From contig NC_135175.1 in the NCBI RefSeq assembly GCF_041146795.1, forward strand, positions 32,550,136-32,614,135: a stretch of DNA of 64,000 nucleotides, given 5' to 3'. Positions 19,377-31,485 of the stretch are shown here, in pieces. Position 1 is the first letter of the stretch. The number at the start of each line of letters is the position of its first letter. The notes under the pieces were generated by a model, which was not told where the DNA came from, did no database searches, and saw only the letters and a list, made by a program, of their open reading frames with translations. The stretch comes from Maylandia zebra (lineage: Eukaryota; Chordata; Actinopteri; Cichliformes; Cichlidae). The translations under genes were made by a program, and so were the position numbers.

Positions 19377-20470
19377 TCTCACATGCATACAGATGTTTAC
19401 ACATACACACACATAGTGCCTTGTCTTAGAACCATGTGGGAGGTGCTTTGCTGTGATGTGTATTGTGTGAATTGTTTTCCAACAGTCACATATTTTCCCG
19501 GACCGGCATTTAAGGTGTTGAAGATAAATACAACAGAATAAAATGATATGACCAAGACAAAAACTGCGGTATTTTGTAAATATAATAATAAACCTGTATT
19601 CACTAACTTTATTAGCAGGCTCCTCCTGAAATGCGCCAACAACACTCTCTGCCCCTTAATGCTCTCTGGTCACTATGGTAACATGTAAATAATTGAAATT
19701 TATTCATAACACATGGGAGAAGTCCCAGGGAAACAGAGTTAACGATAAAAACCCTGAAAACCATACATTTCATCTTCGAGCCTCAACTCTCGCGAATTGG
19801 TACGAAACAAAAGACCTCCATGAAGACCACCTGGTATTATGAAACATACCCAGTTTTACAAAGGGGATCCCATTTTCTTCACACAGCTTCTTCAGTGTAG
19901 CATTTTTTTTTTTTGCTCCACTTTTTTTTGCAAATAAAACTGCATCAGCTTGACCACACAGTGATTAAACGTCTCACAGTTGGGAACCTTGCGATCAACT
20001 GATTTTAAGCAATTCTCCAGTGTGTGTGCTGTGCACAGAATGTGCACAAGAGAGTCTTCAACTGTAGCAAGTAGCAAGTAGCAGCCGGTCAGCACCCAGT
20101 TCAATCAGTCCAAGAAAGTCAGAGGTAAACTCTCCTTTGCTGGACACAGACACAATGTAAATGATTTCCTGCTCGACTTTTGTGATGTCCACAGATCAAT
20201 GAAAAAGCATCCCCCAAAGTATTTTCTTCGGCTCTGGCTCAGGTTGGTGTTTCTTAGGTGGTGGCGAAACACCAAAGAAGCTGCAGCAACATGTTTAAGG
20301 TTAAATGAGATGGTCAAGTACGCAAAGGCGCTTGGTAACATAAATGTCACTACGCATTCGTAATTTTTGTCACACATACGCACCTGAGTAGCAGCTAGGT
20401 GCATCCCTGTCTATAACACAGTTTAACATGTTTATCTTACTCATCAGCTGTTTAATTTTTCTCAGTACAC
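19377..20470. other. Junction between copies A and B; possible decayed transposase
   Basis: No clear gene. On the minus strand 20104-19892 reads C-T-A-H-T-L-E-N-C-L-K-S-V, loosely like the catalytic region of hAT transposases, but it is short and unsupported. The rest is unclassified. Confidence 0.3.
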
Positions 20471-20594
20471 TAGAAGAACATGTTCATTCACAGCTGCCTC
20501 ATCACATTTTTACATCTGAACTCTGTGGAGCCTGATCTCAAGGGTTTTAAGTCTGACCCTGAAACCAGTAGAGGATCTTTCTGTCTCTTCAGGT

Positions 20595-21173
20595 TCACTG
20601 TGATGGGAGTGATTTCAGTCCTGAGTGATCACGCTGATGTTTGCACAGAGCAGACAATGAGGTGAATGTTTTGGCACATTGGAAACAGTGAAACAGTTTT
20701 TTAGTAACGTGGGATCGTTTGTGTGTGGAGTATGAACTGAGATTCCTGAAGCTCTTGTCACACTGGTCACAGCTGTAGTTTCCTTCCATGTGTGCACGTT
20801 CATGATAGATACGACTACTTGAATGTGAGAAGCTTTTGTCACAGTGTCTACACTTGTATGGTTTCTCTCCTGTGTGGACTCGTTTATGTCTTTTAAGGTT
20901 GACTGCAGTGATGAAAGATGACCCACACTGATCACAGAGGTGCTTTTTAACCCCACTGTGAATCAGTTCATGACATTTTAAGTCACCTGATGTGGGGAAG
21001 CTTCTCCCACATTCTTTGCAGTATTTCAGTTTGTCTCCAGTGTGTTTACGTTGATGTACTTTTAGGGTGTCTTGCCGACTGAAAGTTTTTCCACAAAGAT
21101 GACAACGAAAGTCTTTCCCACCACCACAGTGATGACAGGGTTGAGAACTGGATCCATCTGTGTCGCTCTGCTT
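20595..21173 (-). CDS. Zinc-finger gene copy B, last exon (six fingers)
   Basis: Begins after acceptor TTTGTTTAG (21174 upward) with K-Q-S-D-T-D-G-S-S-S-Q-P and runs 192 codons to TGA at 20597-20595 with no internal stop. It encodes six C2H2 fingers: C-H-L-C-G-K, C-K-E-C-G-R, C-D-Q-C-G-S, C-R-H-C-D-K, C-D-Q-C-D-K and C-F-Q-C-A-K. There is no internal ATG near the start, so it is only visible as a spliced exon; phase 0 joins it to Y-C-E at 27333. The intron between is 6.2 kb because of a Tc1-type and an L2-type insertion. Probably a nuclear DNA-binding regulator; its target is unknown. Confidence 0.85.
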   Translation of the reverse strand, partial: KQSDTDGSSSQPCHHCGGGKDFRCHLCGKTFSRQDTLKVHQRKHTGDKLKYCKECGRSFPTSGDLKCHELIHSGVKKHLCDQCGSSFITAVNLKRHKRVHTGEKPYKCRHCDKSFSHSSSRIYHERAHMEGNYSCDQCDKSFRNLSSYSTHKRSHVTKKLFHCFQCAKTFTSLSALCKHQRDHSGLKSLPSQ

Positions 21174-21796
21174 CTAAACAAAGACACAAAGACAGTGTAA
21201 GTCAGTCCTTCAACATTTTTATCCTGAACGTCGCCTGAAATAAAGAGCATCTCTGCAGACGTCCAATTACATTTTACTGTTTCAGTTAACACACTCAGTT
21301 GACTGGGCTGCAATAACTACAATACTACCATCATAATACTACAGTAATACTTATTTCATGTTACAGTAACATCTGAGTTACACTAAAGTACTACTATGCT
21401 AATATTTGCAGGGTACCAACGCAGTGCTAAACTACTAATGTAACACTGCAGTAATACTCATTTAATACTGCATTAATAACACTGTAACTGTGCAGTTAAA
21501 ACACTCAACTGAATGGGACACAAGAAAAACACTACTACCCCCATGACACTGCAATTATAACATTAAATTAGTATTTTAACATTAATGTCTAAAAGTACTA
21601 AAGTTAAAAACAAGCAATGATACTACTGCTACAATATTACAATACCATTACGTAACGATACAACTTTGTTAACCATAAGAGAAGATTACAGAATGTTTTG
21701 GTTTTGTGCTTATTTTCATTTGTGTTTTATTTTATTACATGTGCTCCTGAAAGCAGAATCAGGCTCTGTAAACAAAAGGCCATTTATGCTGAAATA
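21174..21796. other. Copy B intron, left part
   Basis: Aligns almost base for base with 55792-56393 in copy C. A stretch rich in TACTA/CAGTAA motifs (21310-21660) has no coding frame. Confidence 0.8.
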
Positions 21797-22014
21797 CAGG
21801 GAGTGCAGAATTATTAGGCAAATGAGTATTTTGTCCACATCATCCTCTTCATGCATGTTGTCTTACTCCAAGCTGTATAGGCTCGAAAGCCTACTACCAA
21901 TTAAGCATATTAGGTGATGTGAATCTCTGTAATGAGAAGGGGTGTGGTCTAATGACATCAACACCCTATATCAGGTGTGCATAATTATTAGGCAACGTCC
22001 TTTCCTTTGGCAAA

Positions 22015-22407
22015 ATGGGTCAAAAGAAGGACTTGACAGGCTCAGAAAAGTCAAAAATAGTGAGATATCTTGCAGAGGGATGCAGCAGTCTCAAAATTGC
22101 AAAGCTTCTGAAGCGTGATCATCGAACAATCAAGCGTTTCATTCAAAATAGTCAACAGGGTCGCAAGAAGCGTGTGGAAAAACCAAGGCGCAAAATAACT
22201 GCCCATGAACTGAGAAAAGTCAAGCGTGCAGCTGCCAAGATGCCACTTGCCACCAGTTTGGCCATATTTCAGAGCTGCAACATCACTGGAGTGCCCAAAA
22301 GCACAAGGTGTGCAATACTCAGAGACATGGCCAAGGTAAGAAAGGCTGAAAGACGACCACCACTGAACATCTGTGAACTACTAGACAGTCATTCAATTAA
22401 AAAATAA
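22015..22407 (+). pseudogene. Tc1-type transposase, N-terminal part only
   Basis: M-G-Q-K-K-D-L-T-G-S-E-K-S-K-I-V starts a helix-turn-helix (E-G-C-S-S-L-K-I-A-K-L-L-K-R-D-H-R-T-I) followed by a basic linker (R-K-K-R-V-E-K-P-R-R-K-I-T) and a second helix-turn-helix. The reading ends 130 residues in, about one third of the usual length; the DDE catalytic domain is absent. The protein could at most bind ends. Confidence 0.8.
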
Positions 22408-23335
22408 TATTAAATAAATAAAACTAATAAATAAAAAATACACACATCTTACTGATCTCTGCAGTCAGTAACATTACACATAAAGTGCAAACATAATAGC
22501 AATTGTATAAACACACACACAAACACGCCTTTAAAGTTTAAAGGCGTGAAATTGGACGGTCTAGTTCTGATTAGCGTCACCGCTGTCTCGGTGGAGTTTA
22601 ATAAACTCGGCCGTCTGCTTCTTGCTATCTAAAATATAACCAGACACTGGTGTAAATTCTCGACTGTCTCATACTTCTGTTTAATAAGTTTTCTGTTTGA
22701 CGTTTAGTCAGCTGTGTGAAAACCAAGGAGGAACCCACCCGGGGGATTAATAAAGTTTTATTTTATCTAATCTAATAACTTTAATCTCAGCCAAACCGAT
22801 TTACTCACGAACAAACAAAACACTGAAAAAAGCCCAACAATAACATTTTTAGGTTGTCTAAGTGACTTATATATTACGTTTAACCCGAGCAGCGAAACTC
22901 CGCGGTGATCTGAAAATGATGTGCCGGGAGTTGTGCCGTTCTCGGCCGCATCAGTAACCCTCGAGCTCCCGGCTAGCTGTCGAGCTGGTGGGTAGCAGAC
23001 GCCTCTGAAAACGTCGAAGCACTTTTGCAAATATGGGATATCTTGATAAACCGAGCAGATATTTGATGTTTACACAACTACTTTCTCGCCTGAAAATATG
23101 TTAAAAGTTTATTTTGTGACCCAGAAAGATTAGTATGAGTAATTTTAAAACTTAGTAGCGGCCGCCATTGCTGGAAACTGGAGTTTGGCTGGGCCGCGCT
23201 ATGAATTCTGGGATATGGTAGTAATTTGGACAGCCTTATAATCGCAGTATAATCGCAGCCTTTGCGGTTAGAAAATTGCACTTGATCATGTCGTGATATT
23301 ATCGCAAATGCGATATATCGTTCAGCCCTACCTGC
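22408..23335. other. Unclassified insert inside the Tc1 element
   Basis: The block ends in CGATATATCGTTCAGCCCTA, which resembles a hAT right terminus, but I find no matching left terminus. A CpG-rich stretch (22880-23000) could be an old promoter or exon. No open frame is supported. Confidence 0.35.
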
Positions 23336-23339
23336 TGCT

Positions 23340-24862
23340 ACGGAGTCGGGGTGGTCTGCCTCTCCCCACCGCAGGGAAAAGGGTAACACCACCTAGGTCT
23401 GGGTGCAGTTCCCCCCTCCAGGGGCAAGGGTACCTAGACCCGGTTTGTAGAGTACGCTTGGGGAGTGTGATCGTGTGTACAGCGTCTCTTTATGTCTGTC
23501 TCCACGTTGGTTGAGTGTGGAGTGAGTGCATATGAGAGCATGAGGGTGGGAATGGATGTTTGTATCTGTGTGTGCCTGTATGTCTGTGTCTATATGTCAG
23601 GTTGGGTATCAGACGCCACCTCTCTGGGGACACCTCAGGCCCTCCAAGGTTTGGAGGCCTATCTCCACCCACCACCACTTCCCCTGCCGGTGGCGGACTC
23701 CCTCAGGTGTCGGTGCGTTGGTGGTTCTTTGTGTCTGGGGGTGGGCGTCCAGGTACACACCGGCTCACTCCTTGGCGGCCGCTTATCGGGGCCTGGAGCC
23801 TGGGGCTCGCTCGGGCCACTTCGGGGGTGGGGTGCCCCCGGCCTCTCGGCCTGGGGCTCGGTCACTCAGGCACAGCTGGCGGCCGGCGGAGCTCACGGGC
23901 GCGTCACTGCAACTCCCCCTGGCTTCTGCTCCGCGGCTGCTGAGTGAACCCTCATCTGGGACTCTCCTCAGCTCTTACTGGAACAGTGGCGCGGCTGCCC
24001 CTCTGTTGGTCTTCCTTGGTTTCTTGTGTTCTGGGGGCCTCTGGATGTCTGGAGTTTTGATCTCCTCCATACCTATATACGTATATATATATATGTATAT
24101 ATTGTACTATTCTTAGTTAGCGTATTGTCTGTCTTGTCTTAATGTTGGTTTAAAATGGAGCACTGTAACAAAAAATAATTTCCCCCAGGGATCAATAAAG
24201 TATTCTGATTCTGATGATTCTGATGACCTGCTTCACACCCTGGAGGACGGGGCTGTGGCCCCCCCACACTCCCTAACAGATCGTTACATGGAGAAACCTT
24301 TGGAATACAAGCACGCTGATCCACACAGGTATGCACACGGGTGTTCACTGCTCGTAGACCCAAATTACACCTTTCTTGGCTGCTATCTCGAAGCACATCT
24401 GTCCTGCGTGCTGCACAACAACATTGAATATTTAGTATTTACTGCTGTTTACACTTAGCTAGATTAATGCGATGGTGTTGTGTTTAGTATGTTGCTTTGT
24501 TTCTTTTTTTTTTTGTCTTTTTTTGCTTGTTTTCTATTCTTCTCTCAACAGGTGATCCAGGAGATTTTTATTTTTTTTTCTCCCCCCCTTTCTCACTGTC
24601 CCTCTCCCCTTCTGTTTTTCCTTTCCTTCCTCTTTCTTTCTCCCTTTCCTATCTCTCACTCATGTCTGTCCCGTCTGTAACATCTGAAAATAAAATATAA
24701 TAAATAATAAAAACAAAGATCGACCAAATGGACCAATACGGCAAGGCCACGATGATCCGTTTGGCAAAGTAAATCCATTGGGTATCCTTGTTGGTCTTCA
24801 GACAACAATTCTGATGGCTAAAGAACCAAATGGGACAGGCGAAAAAAACCCCAAAAAAAACA
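23340..24862 (+). mobile_element. GC-rich L1-like 3' fragment (family R, plus strand)
   Basis: Same family as 53527-54300 and 61915-62937, which are in the opposite orientation. It starts with a GC-rich part, continues through a pyrimidine tract (24570-24670), and ends GGGACAGGC followed by an A-rich tail. Direct comparison with 62552-62562 shows that 24068-24230 is a further insert. The poly(A)-like tail and the 19-bp duplication of the copy at 61915 indicate L1-type retroposition; no reverse transcriptase is included. Confidence 0.55.
24068..24230 (+). mobile_element. Short retroposon with (TTCTGATGA)n tail
   Basis: Interrupts the L1-like fragment between CTCCATACCT and ACCTGCTTCA; ACCT occurs on both sides. 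It ends GGGATCAATAAAGTATTCTG plus a short repeated tail, a common fish LINE/SINE 3' end. The uninterrupted sequence is present at about 62550-62565. Confidence 0.6.
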
Positions 24863-24864
24863 TT

Positions 24865-24985
24865 GAAACACCTGCGGCTTTTAGTCAGGTGCGGCTAATG
24901 TATGTACAAAACAGGATTTTCCCCTGATTTTAGCTTGTGTGGCTAATATTCAGGTGCGCTTTGTAGTCCGGGAAATACGGTATTT
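24865..24985. repeat. Pogo-like right-end fragment
   Basis: Ends in GGTGCGCTTTGTAGTCCGGGAAATACGGTA, similar to the right terminus of the pogo element at 3840-3866. There is no left end. Confidence 0.45.
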
Positions 24986-25328
24986 GTTTTTTGTTAAGTT
25001 GACTAATAATTATGCACAGTAATAGTCACCTGCACACACAGATATCCCCCTAAAATAGCTAAAACTAAAAACAAACTAAAAACTACTTCCAAAAACATTC
25101 AGCTTTGATATTAATGAGTTTTTTGGGTTCATTGAGAACATGGTTGTTGTTCAATAATAAAATTATTCCTCAAAAATACAACTTGCCTAATAATTCTGCA
25201 CTCCCTGTAATAACAATATCATTATATACCAGGAAACTGCCTGAACATTAAATAACACCGTCATATTAATTTTCAGCCCTTTTAGTTTTTCATGATCGTG
25301 TAAACAAAAATCATAACTACTAACAAAC

Positions 25329-26763
25329 AGCTAACGGATCATCTGCAGAGGAATGGTTTATTTGAAGAGTTTCAGTCAGGTTTCAGAGCTCATCACAGCA
25401 CAGAAACAGTTTTAGTGAAGGTTACAAATGATCTTCTTATGGCCTGTGACAGTGGACTCATCTCTGTGCTTGTCCTGCTAGACCTCAGTGCAGCGTTCGA
25501 TACTATTGACCATAATATCTGACATTTTTATTTTATTTTATTTTTTTTATTTTTATTGTTTTTTAACTTTATTGCTATGTCTATTACTATGTGCATATTA
25601 GTATTGTACAGCACTTTGGTCTACCAGGTGTGTTTTTAAAGTGCTATATAAATAAATAAATGATGATGATGATGATGATGATGATGATAATATCCTATTA
25701 GAGCGATTAGAACATGCTGTAGGTATTACAGGTACTGCACTGCAGTGGTTTGTATCATATCTATCTAATAGACTCCAATTTGTACATGTAAATGGAGAGT
25801 CCTCTTCACACACTGAGGTTAATTATGGAGTTCCACAGGGTTCAGTGCTAGGACCAATTCTGTTTACATTATACATGCTTCCCTTAGGCAGTATCATTAG
25901 AAGACATAGCATACATTTTCACTGCTATGCTGATGACACACAGCTCTATCTATCCATGAAGCCAGATAACACACACCAATTAGTTAAACTGCAGGAATGT
26001 CTTAAAGACATAAAGACCTGGATGGCCGCTAACTTTCTGCTTCTTAAATCAGATCAAACTGAGGTTATTGTACTCGGCCCTGAAAATCTTAGAAATATGG
26101 TATCTAATCAGATTCTTACTCTGGATGGCATTACCTTGGCCTCCAGTAACGCTGTGAGGAACCTTGGAGTCATTTTTGACCAGGACATGTCCTTCAACGC
26201 ACATATTAAACAAATATGTAAGACTGCTTCCTTCCATTTGCGCAACATCTCTAAAATTAGAAATATCCTGTCTCAGAGTGACGCTGAAAAACTAGTTCAT
26301 GCATTTATTACTTCCAGGCTGGACGACTGCAATTCATTATTATCAGGATGTCCAAAAAACTCACTGAAAAGCCTTCAGCTAATCCAAAATGCTACAGCAA
26401 GAGTACTGACAGGGACTAGAAAGAGAGAGCATATTTCTCCTGTTTTGGCTTCCCTTCATTGGCTTCCTGTTAAATCCAGAATTGAATTCAAAATCCTGCT
26501 CCTCACATACAAGGTCTTAAATAATCAGGCCCCATTTTATCTTAATGACCTTGTAGTACCATATCACCCTATTAGAGCACTTCGCTCTCGCACTGCAGAC
26601 CTACTTGTTGTTCCTAGAGTATTTAAAAGTAGAATGTGAGGGAGAGCCTTCAGTTTTCAGGCCCCTCTTCAGTGGAACCAGCTTCCAGTTTGGATTCAGG
26701 AGACAGACACTATCTCTACTTTTAAGATTAGGCTTCAAACTTTCCTTTTTGCTAAAGCATATA
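25329..26763 (+). pseudogene. LINE reverse transcriptase, interrupted
   Basis: Reads [13 protein letters not shown] and [14 protein letters not shown] before the nested insert, then resumes with G-V-P-Q-G-S-V-L-G-P at about 25830 and the catalytic Y-A-D-D at about 25928-25939. The C-terminal domain (L-H-W-L-P-V, I-E-F-K-I-L-L-L-T-Y-K) follows. The frame ends at TGA 26637-26639, and the last 40 residues (W-N-Q-L-P and following) continue in frame after the stop. It is dead because of the insert and this stop. Confidence 0.85.
25520..25686 (+). mobile_element. LINE 3' end inserted in the L2 reverse transcriptase
   Basis: Splits the codons after D-H-N. ATAATATC lies on both sides (25512-25519; 25687-25694). 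It ends GTGCTATATAAATAAATAA with an (ATG)n tail. Only the 3' end of a second LINE was copied. Confidence 0.8.
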
Positions 26764-27332
26764 GTTAGGGCTGGACCAGGTGACCCTGAATCCTCCCTTA
26801 GTTATGCTGCAATAGACGTAGGCTGCCGGGGGATTCCCATGATGCATTGAGTTTTTCCTTTCCAGTAACCTTTCTCACTCACTATGTATTAACAGACCTC
26901 TCTGCATTGAATCATATCTGTTATTAACCTCTGTCTCTCTTCCACAGCATGTCTTTATCCTGTCTTCGTTCTCTCACCCCAACCGGTCGCAGCAGATGGC
27001 CGCCCCTCCCTGAGCCTGGTTCTGCCGGAGGTTTCTTCCTGTTAAAAGGGAGTTTTTCCTTCCCACTGTCGCCAAAGTGCTTGCTCATAGGGGGTCATAT
27101 GATTGTTGGGTTTTTCTCTGTATCTATGAAGCGCCTTGAGGCGACTTTTGTTGTGATTTGGCGCTATATGAATAAAATTGAATTGAATTGAATAACTGAA
27201 ATGAAAATCTGAATAATCACTCAGAGCTGCTTTTCCATGCAGTAGAATTGCTAACATGCTAACACAGTTTAATGAGCAGAGTTGTTCCAAACAGTCAGGC
27301 TAAAATGACAAGATAACAATATAAATACATAC

Positions 27333-27929
27333 CTCACAGTAACTACACTTGTAGAGTCTCTTTCTGGTGTGGATCTGTTGGTGCTGCCTCAGGTGACGTG
27401 GAGCTTTAAAAGTCTTCTCACACAGGTCACATTTATAAGGTCGTCCCTCAGTGTGGGTAAACATGTGTTGTTGTAACTGCCTGTTGGTTATAAACTGTCT
27501 GCCACACTGTTCACAGCAGTACACATCATGTCTGGTGTGAATGCGTAGGTGTGTATTTCTGCTCCCTATCTGGCTGAAAGTTTTTCCACAAATGTCACAG
27601 CTGTATGCCTTAATTCCAGAGTGGATGACTTGATGATTCTGTAAGCTGCTACTGTGAGTAAAAGCTCTGCCACACTGATCACAGCTGTACGCTTTAACTC
27701 CACTGTGGATGACTTGGTGTGTTTTTAGACCACTCTTCCAGGAAAAAGACTTTCCACACAAGTCACAGCTGAACGCTTTAACTCCAGTGTGGATGACCTG
27801 ATGACGTTTTAGTGACTCCTTCACAGTAAAACCCATCCCACACTCGTCACAGGTGTGTGTTTTCTCTCTCTTTCTTCTGTGAGGTTTGTCGGCCTCCTGA
27901 GAGCGCTGACTTCTCGCTCCATGTTGGTC
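27333..27929 (-). CDS. Zinc-finger gene copy B, finger exon 1
   Basis: Same length and borders as copy A (acceptor CACTGCAG, donor GAG|GTATGT). Open for 199 codons: the D-Q-H-G-A-R-S-Q linker, then six C2H2 fingers. Helix contact residues differ from copies A and C in fingers 2, 3, 4 and 6, while finger 5 (F-I-T-N-R-Q-L-Q-Q-H) is the same in all three. With the start exon at 32662-32767 and the last exon at 20595-21173 it makes an uninterrupted 397-residue protein with 12 fingers. Confidence 0.87.
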
Positions 27930-29084
27930 CTGCAGTGACAGAGATACAAACAGAGGCAGTGAGTGAAATGCAGTCGTGGAACAAACTCAACCTTCAAACT
28001 CCATTAACACTAGTTTTAAACCTGAAGGTGGAGTGTGGCACCAAACACATTAAAGGTCTCTTATCCCCACCTGCTGGTAGTTCTAACACATTACATCCAA
28101 CTTGGTGTTAAAAATAATTCATGACTGTTCAAACTCAATTCATGACTGTTCAAGATCATGCCCATCCCTCCTGCTGTACACAGTTATTAATGCTAGCATG
28201 CTAACACACTCAGAAAAGTATAAATGTTTACCAAGTCTATACTTTTATGTTTCCTGTTTCCTATTACATATTTCTATCATTTTGTCATTTTTCAATATTA
28301 ATAATTACAATGTAACATTTAAAAGTTGATTCAGTGAAGGAAAATATTTTACTTTTGCTCCCTACATTAGAAAAAGAAAATTGTATTTTGTACTCCTTAC
28401 ATTTACAAAACAGATGTGTTACTTTTAAGGCATCTGAGGGGTTTATTTCATCACTGCAGGCATCAAACATCAAACCAACTTGAGAAACGGGAAAAGAAAC
28501 ACATGAAAGACAATCCTGATCGTGTACTAATCACCAGGGTATGAAACATAAAAAGAGATGAAAGAGGCAAAACTGTGAGTCATAGTCAGGAGTTAAAGTG
28601 AGACGTTGTTCTTCTTTCTTTTTTGCACAGCACCTGAACAAACAGGTAATTTCAAATGCAGCGTTTCTATCAACAAACATCAGCAAACACACAAACTGTT
28701 TGTGTGCAGTTTGTCTCACAGTGTGTTGCTCGCTAAAGGTCCCGCTGCTGTACATCACAGGGAGAGAAAAGAAAGAGCTAACTTCACTCAGAGACGGAGA
28801 AAGATAAGACACACAGGACAGGAGAGGAAGAAGAGAGGTTAGATTTAATGGGAAGGACTGCTCAGTGGGATTTGATCAACTGGAGATTAAAGCTTACATG
28901 TAAGTCCTCACGTGTTGAAATCAGAACACAGAATCATCATAGTGAAAGATGCTGCAAAACAATCTGAGGCAGATTAACTGTGTTATTTAAAGACTGCATG
29001 AAGATCCTCTGCAGGTTAATGCAGGATAAACAGGTTTGTTTGCTGAACTGCGATGGATTTAAAGTAAAGAACGGTGTGTGACTG
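27930..29084. other. Copy B intron, paralogous to copies A and C
   Basis: Aligns with 13459-14640 (A) and 57240-58400 (C). The conserved plus-strand block (28526-28920) is present, but its ATG is ACG at about 28794. Confidence 0.75.
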
Positions 29085-29379
29085 GTGCACAGTAGGGATG
29101 TAAGAAAATATCGATACAACGAAATATCGCGATATTTCGCCCAATGATACTGAATTGATATTTAAAATCAGTGTTATCGATTTTTTAAATTGAAAAATGA
29201 CATGCATTTACTGTTTATTTCTTTTGTATGTTGGAATTCAAACTCCGGCCACTGGTTTGCAGTTTTCACCGCCTTTACTATAACGTAAAAACGAGGTCTC
29301 GCGATAACTGTAGAAGCGTCTAGTTTGCCAAAAGAACGAAGTAGAACAGTCAGTGGACGTGTGTGATGCTAGCTAACTG

Positions 29380-31485
29380 ATGACTGAAGAGGAGAGGATA
29401 CAGCCGTCCCCCGCAGCTTTCAAAGCTGATGTGTGGACTTATTTTGGCTTTAGGGACAAAAGAAGGCAGTAAAGACTATGACAAGAGCTATGCAGTCTGT
29501 AAAATCTGCACCGCCAGAGTCAAATATTCTGGTAACACAACAAATTTACGAACACACGTGTCTAGACACCATAGCGACGTAGCGTCAAATGCTAATTTTA
29601 AAACGAAACGAGGTGATCCCTCTCAACGGACAATTGAAGAAGTTAACTTTTCGAAACTACCAGCAACTTCAACTCGTGCAACAAAAATAACGCAGTCAGT
29701 ACTTGTTTTTATTTGCAAAGACATGCGCCCTCTGAGTGTTGTGGAGAATAAATGATTTCGTAATATGATTAAAACGCTGGAGCCCCGTTACGCCGTTCCT
29801 TCTCGACAACACATCACGGACATCGCTCTGCCAAAGTTGTACCAAGAAGTCAAAGCGACAGTGCTGGACTCTCTCAGCTCGGCTGAGACAGTTGCTCTGA
29901 CATGCGATGCTTGGACTTCGAGAGCCACTGAATCGTACGTAACTGTTACAGCACATCACATAACGGACCAGTGGAACCTTCAGTCTCATGTACTACAAAC
30001 CCGAGCCATGCATGACAGTCACACAGGTGAGCACATTGCAGCGTTACTAACTGACGCTGTGGCTGAATGGGGATTGAACGCAAAGGACCTTGTTGTTGTT
30101 ACCGATAATGCACCAAACATGGCTCTCGCGGCTAGACTTGCAGGCATGACGCACATACAATGTTTTGCACACAGTCTGAATCTCGCCTCACAGAAAGCAC
30201 TGAAAATACAATCCGTGGTGCGACTTCTCGGGAGGATCCGACGTGTATCAGCCTTTTTCAGGCGCAGCACCACAGCCAGCAACCAGTTGAAGCAGAAACA
30301 GTGCCTCCTTCAGCTACCAGCTCACAGATTGATCACGGACATAATTACAAGATGGAACAGCTCCTATGATATGATAGAACGATTTTTAGAACAGCAACCA
30401 GCCATCTGTGCAGCTCTGCTTTCTGCAGAAGTTAGTAGGAGTGAAAAAGAAATTTTCACATTAAGTGAATCTGACATCACATGTGCAGAAGAAGTTGTCA
30501 GGGCACTCAAGCCTATGAAGGACGCCACCCTGGTGATGTCAGAGGAGAGTATGCCAACCCTGTCCATCATTGCTCCTCTTCATTCCAAGCTTGTGATGGG
30601 TGCACAAGAAAGTGTTGATGATACACCGACAGTAAGGAACATTAAGACTGCCAGAGCAGAAGATCTGGGAAAGAGATATGTAAATGAGAGGGAGACACTA
30701 TGGATGGCATCAACTGTTGATCCTCGGTTTAAGGACCTGCCCTTCCTGTCTGAAGCAGAGACCAGTGAGACCTATTCCAGACTTTTGGACACTGTGGTGA
30801 CTGTGATAAAGAAGGAAGAAAATGTAAGTAAATAAATTAATTTATTTGGAAAAACTCAACTGAAGTTATAAGCAAGTGAATAAAGTAAAAAGCAAAAAAA
30901 AAAAGCATATTGATGACATTTGTCATCAAATATTAGTGAAAAACAGGGTGAATCTTGGATTTGAATTTTGACTTTCTGACATTAATACTATTTGAATTTA
31001 ATGTTTTTCAGCAGCAAAAGAATGAGGAGACTGACAAACAAGTGGAGGAAGAGAATGCCACAGAGGAGGCTCATCACCCACATATCAAAGACAACTTTGA
31101 CTCCATCCCTCGGCCACCCCTAAAGAGACAGAGGACCTCATGTGCACTGGTGGACTTGCTCGGAGCTACGTTTGCCTCTACTACTGACAATACTGCACCA
31201 AAATCAGAACATGATGTTGCTGCAGCTGAGATCAAGAGGTATAGAGATGAGACCCCTTTGCCTCTCACAGGAAATCCTCTCAGTTGGTGGAAGGACCATG
31301 AACAGGAATACCCTCAGCTATCCAAAGTAGCAAGGAGTTTCCTATGCATTCCTGGAACAAGTGTCTCTGCAGAGAGAGTTTTCTCCTCTGCAGGAGACAT
31401 AGTAAATGCACAGAGAAGTGTCCTGAGAGCTGACCATGTCGATCAGCTTGTATTCCTGCACAAAAATCTGGAAATTGAAAAATAA
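29380..31485 (+). pseudogene. hAT transposase, one frameshift and one stop, with intron
   Basis: The ATG at 29380 (M-T-E-E-E-R-I-Q) leads into a BED zinc finger: V-W-T-Y-F-G-F, then after an extra A near 29455, C-K-I-C, T-T-N-L-R-T-H and S-R-H-H. A TGA at 29753-29755 interrupts the same frame just before F-R-N-M-I-K-T-L-E-P-R-Y. The catalytic region shows C-D-A-W-T-S and V-T-D-N-A-P-N-M; W-M-A-S-T-V-D-P-R-F-K follows. A donor AAT|GTAAGT (intron 30824-31011, 188 nt) and acceptor TTTTTCAG join to Q-Q-K-N-E-E. The C-terminal dimerisation domain (R-S-F-L-C-I-P-G-T-S-V-S-A-E-R-V-F-S) ends at 31485. Family proteins cut and paste DNA with 8-bp duplications, as seen here. Only two lesions: a young copy. 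Confidence 0.9.

Larger units (their letters stand above)
21797..25207 (+). mobile_element. Tc1/mariner element with nested inserts
   Basis: Terminal repeats CAGGGAGTGCAGAATTATTA (left) and its reverse complement at the right end (about 25183-25207) are flanked by TA at 21795-21796 and 25208-25209. Copy C has the uninterrupted site GAAATAATAACAATATC at about 56393, so this is a clean TA insertion. The interior carries a truncated transposase (22015-22407) and unrelated inserts between about 22450 and 24985, making it much longer than an ordinary element. Confidence 0.9.
25319..27191 (+). mobile_element. L2/CR1-like LINE, 5' truncated
   Basis: Flanked by ATAACT (25313-25318; 27192-27197); copy C has one ATAACT at about 56502, the empty site. 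It ends in a GCGCTATATGAATAAAATTG plus (TTGAA)n tail instead of poly(A). Coding part is the RT domain onward. It contains a nested insert at 25520-25686. Confidence 0.85.

Noticed and set aside
25664..25690. Short direct repeats resembling a CRISPR-like array; also 17751 and 19327
   Set aside because: These are simple microsatellites without spacers, in a eukaryotic genome.
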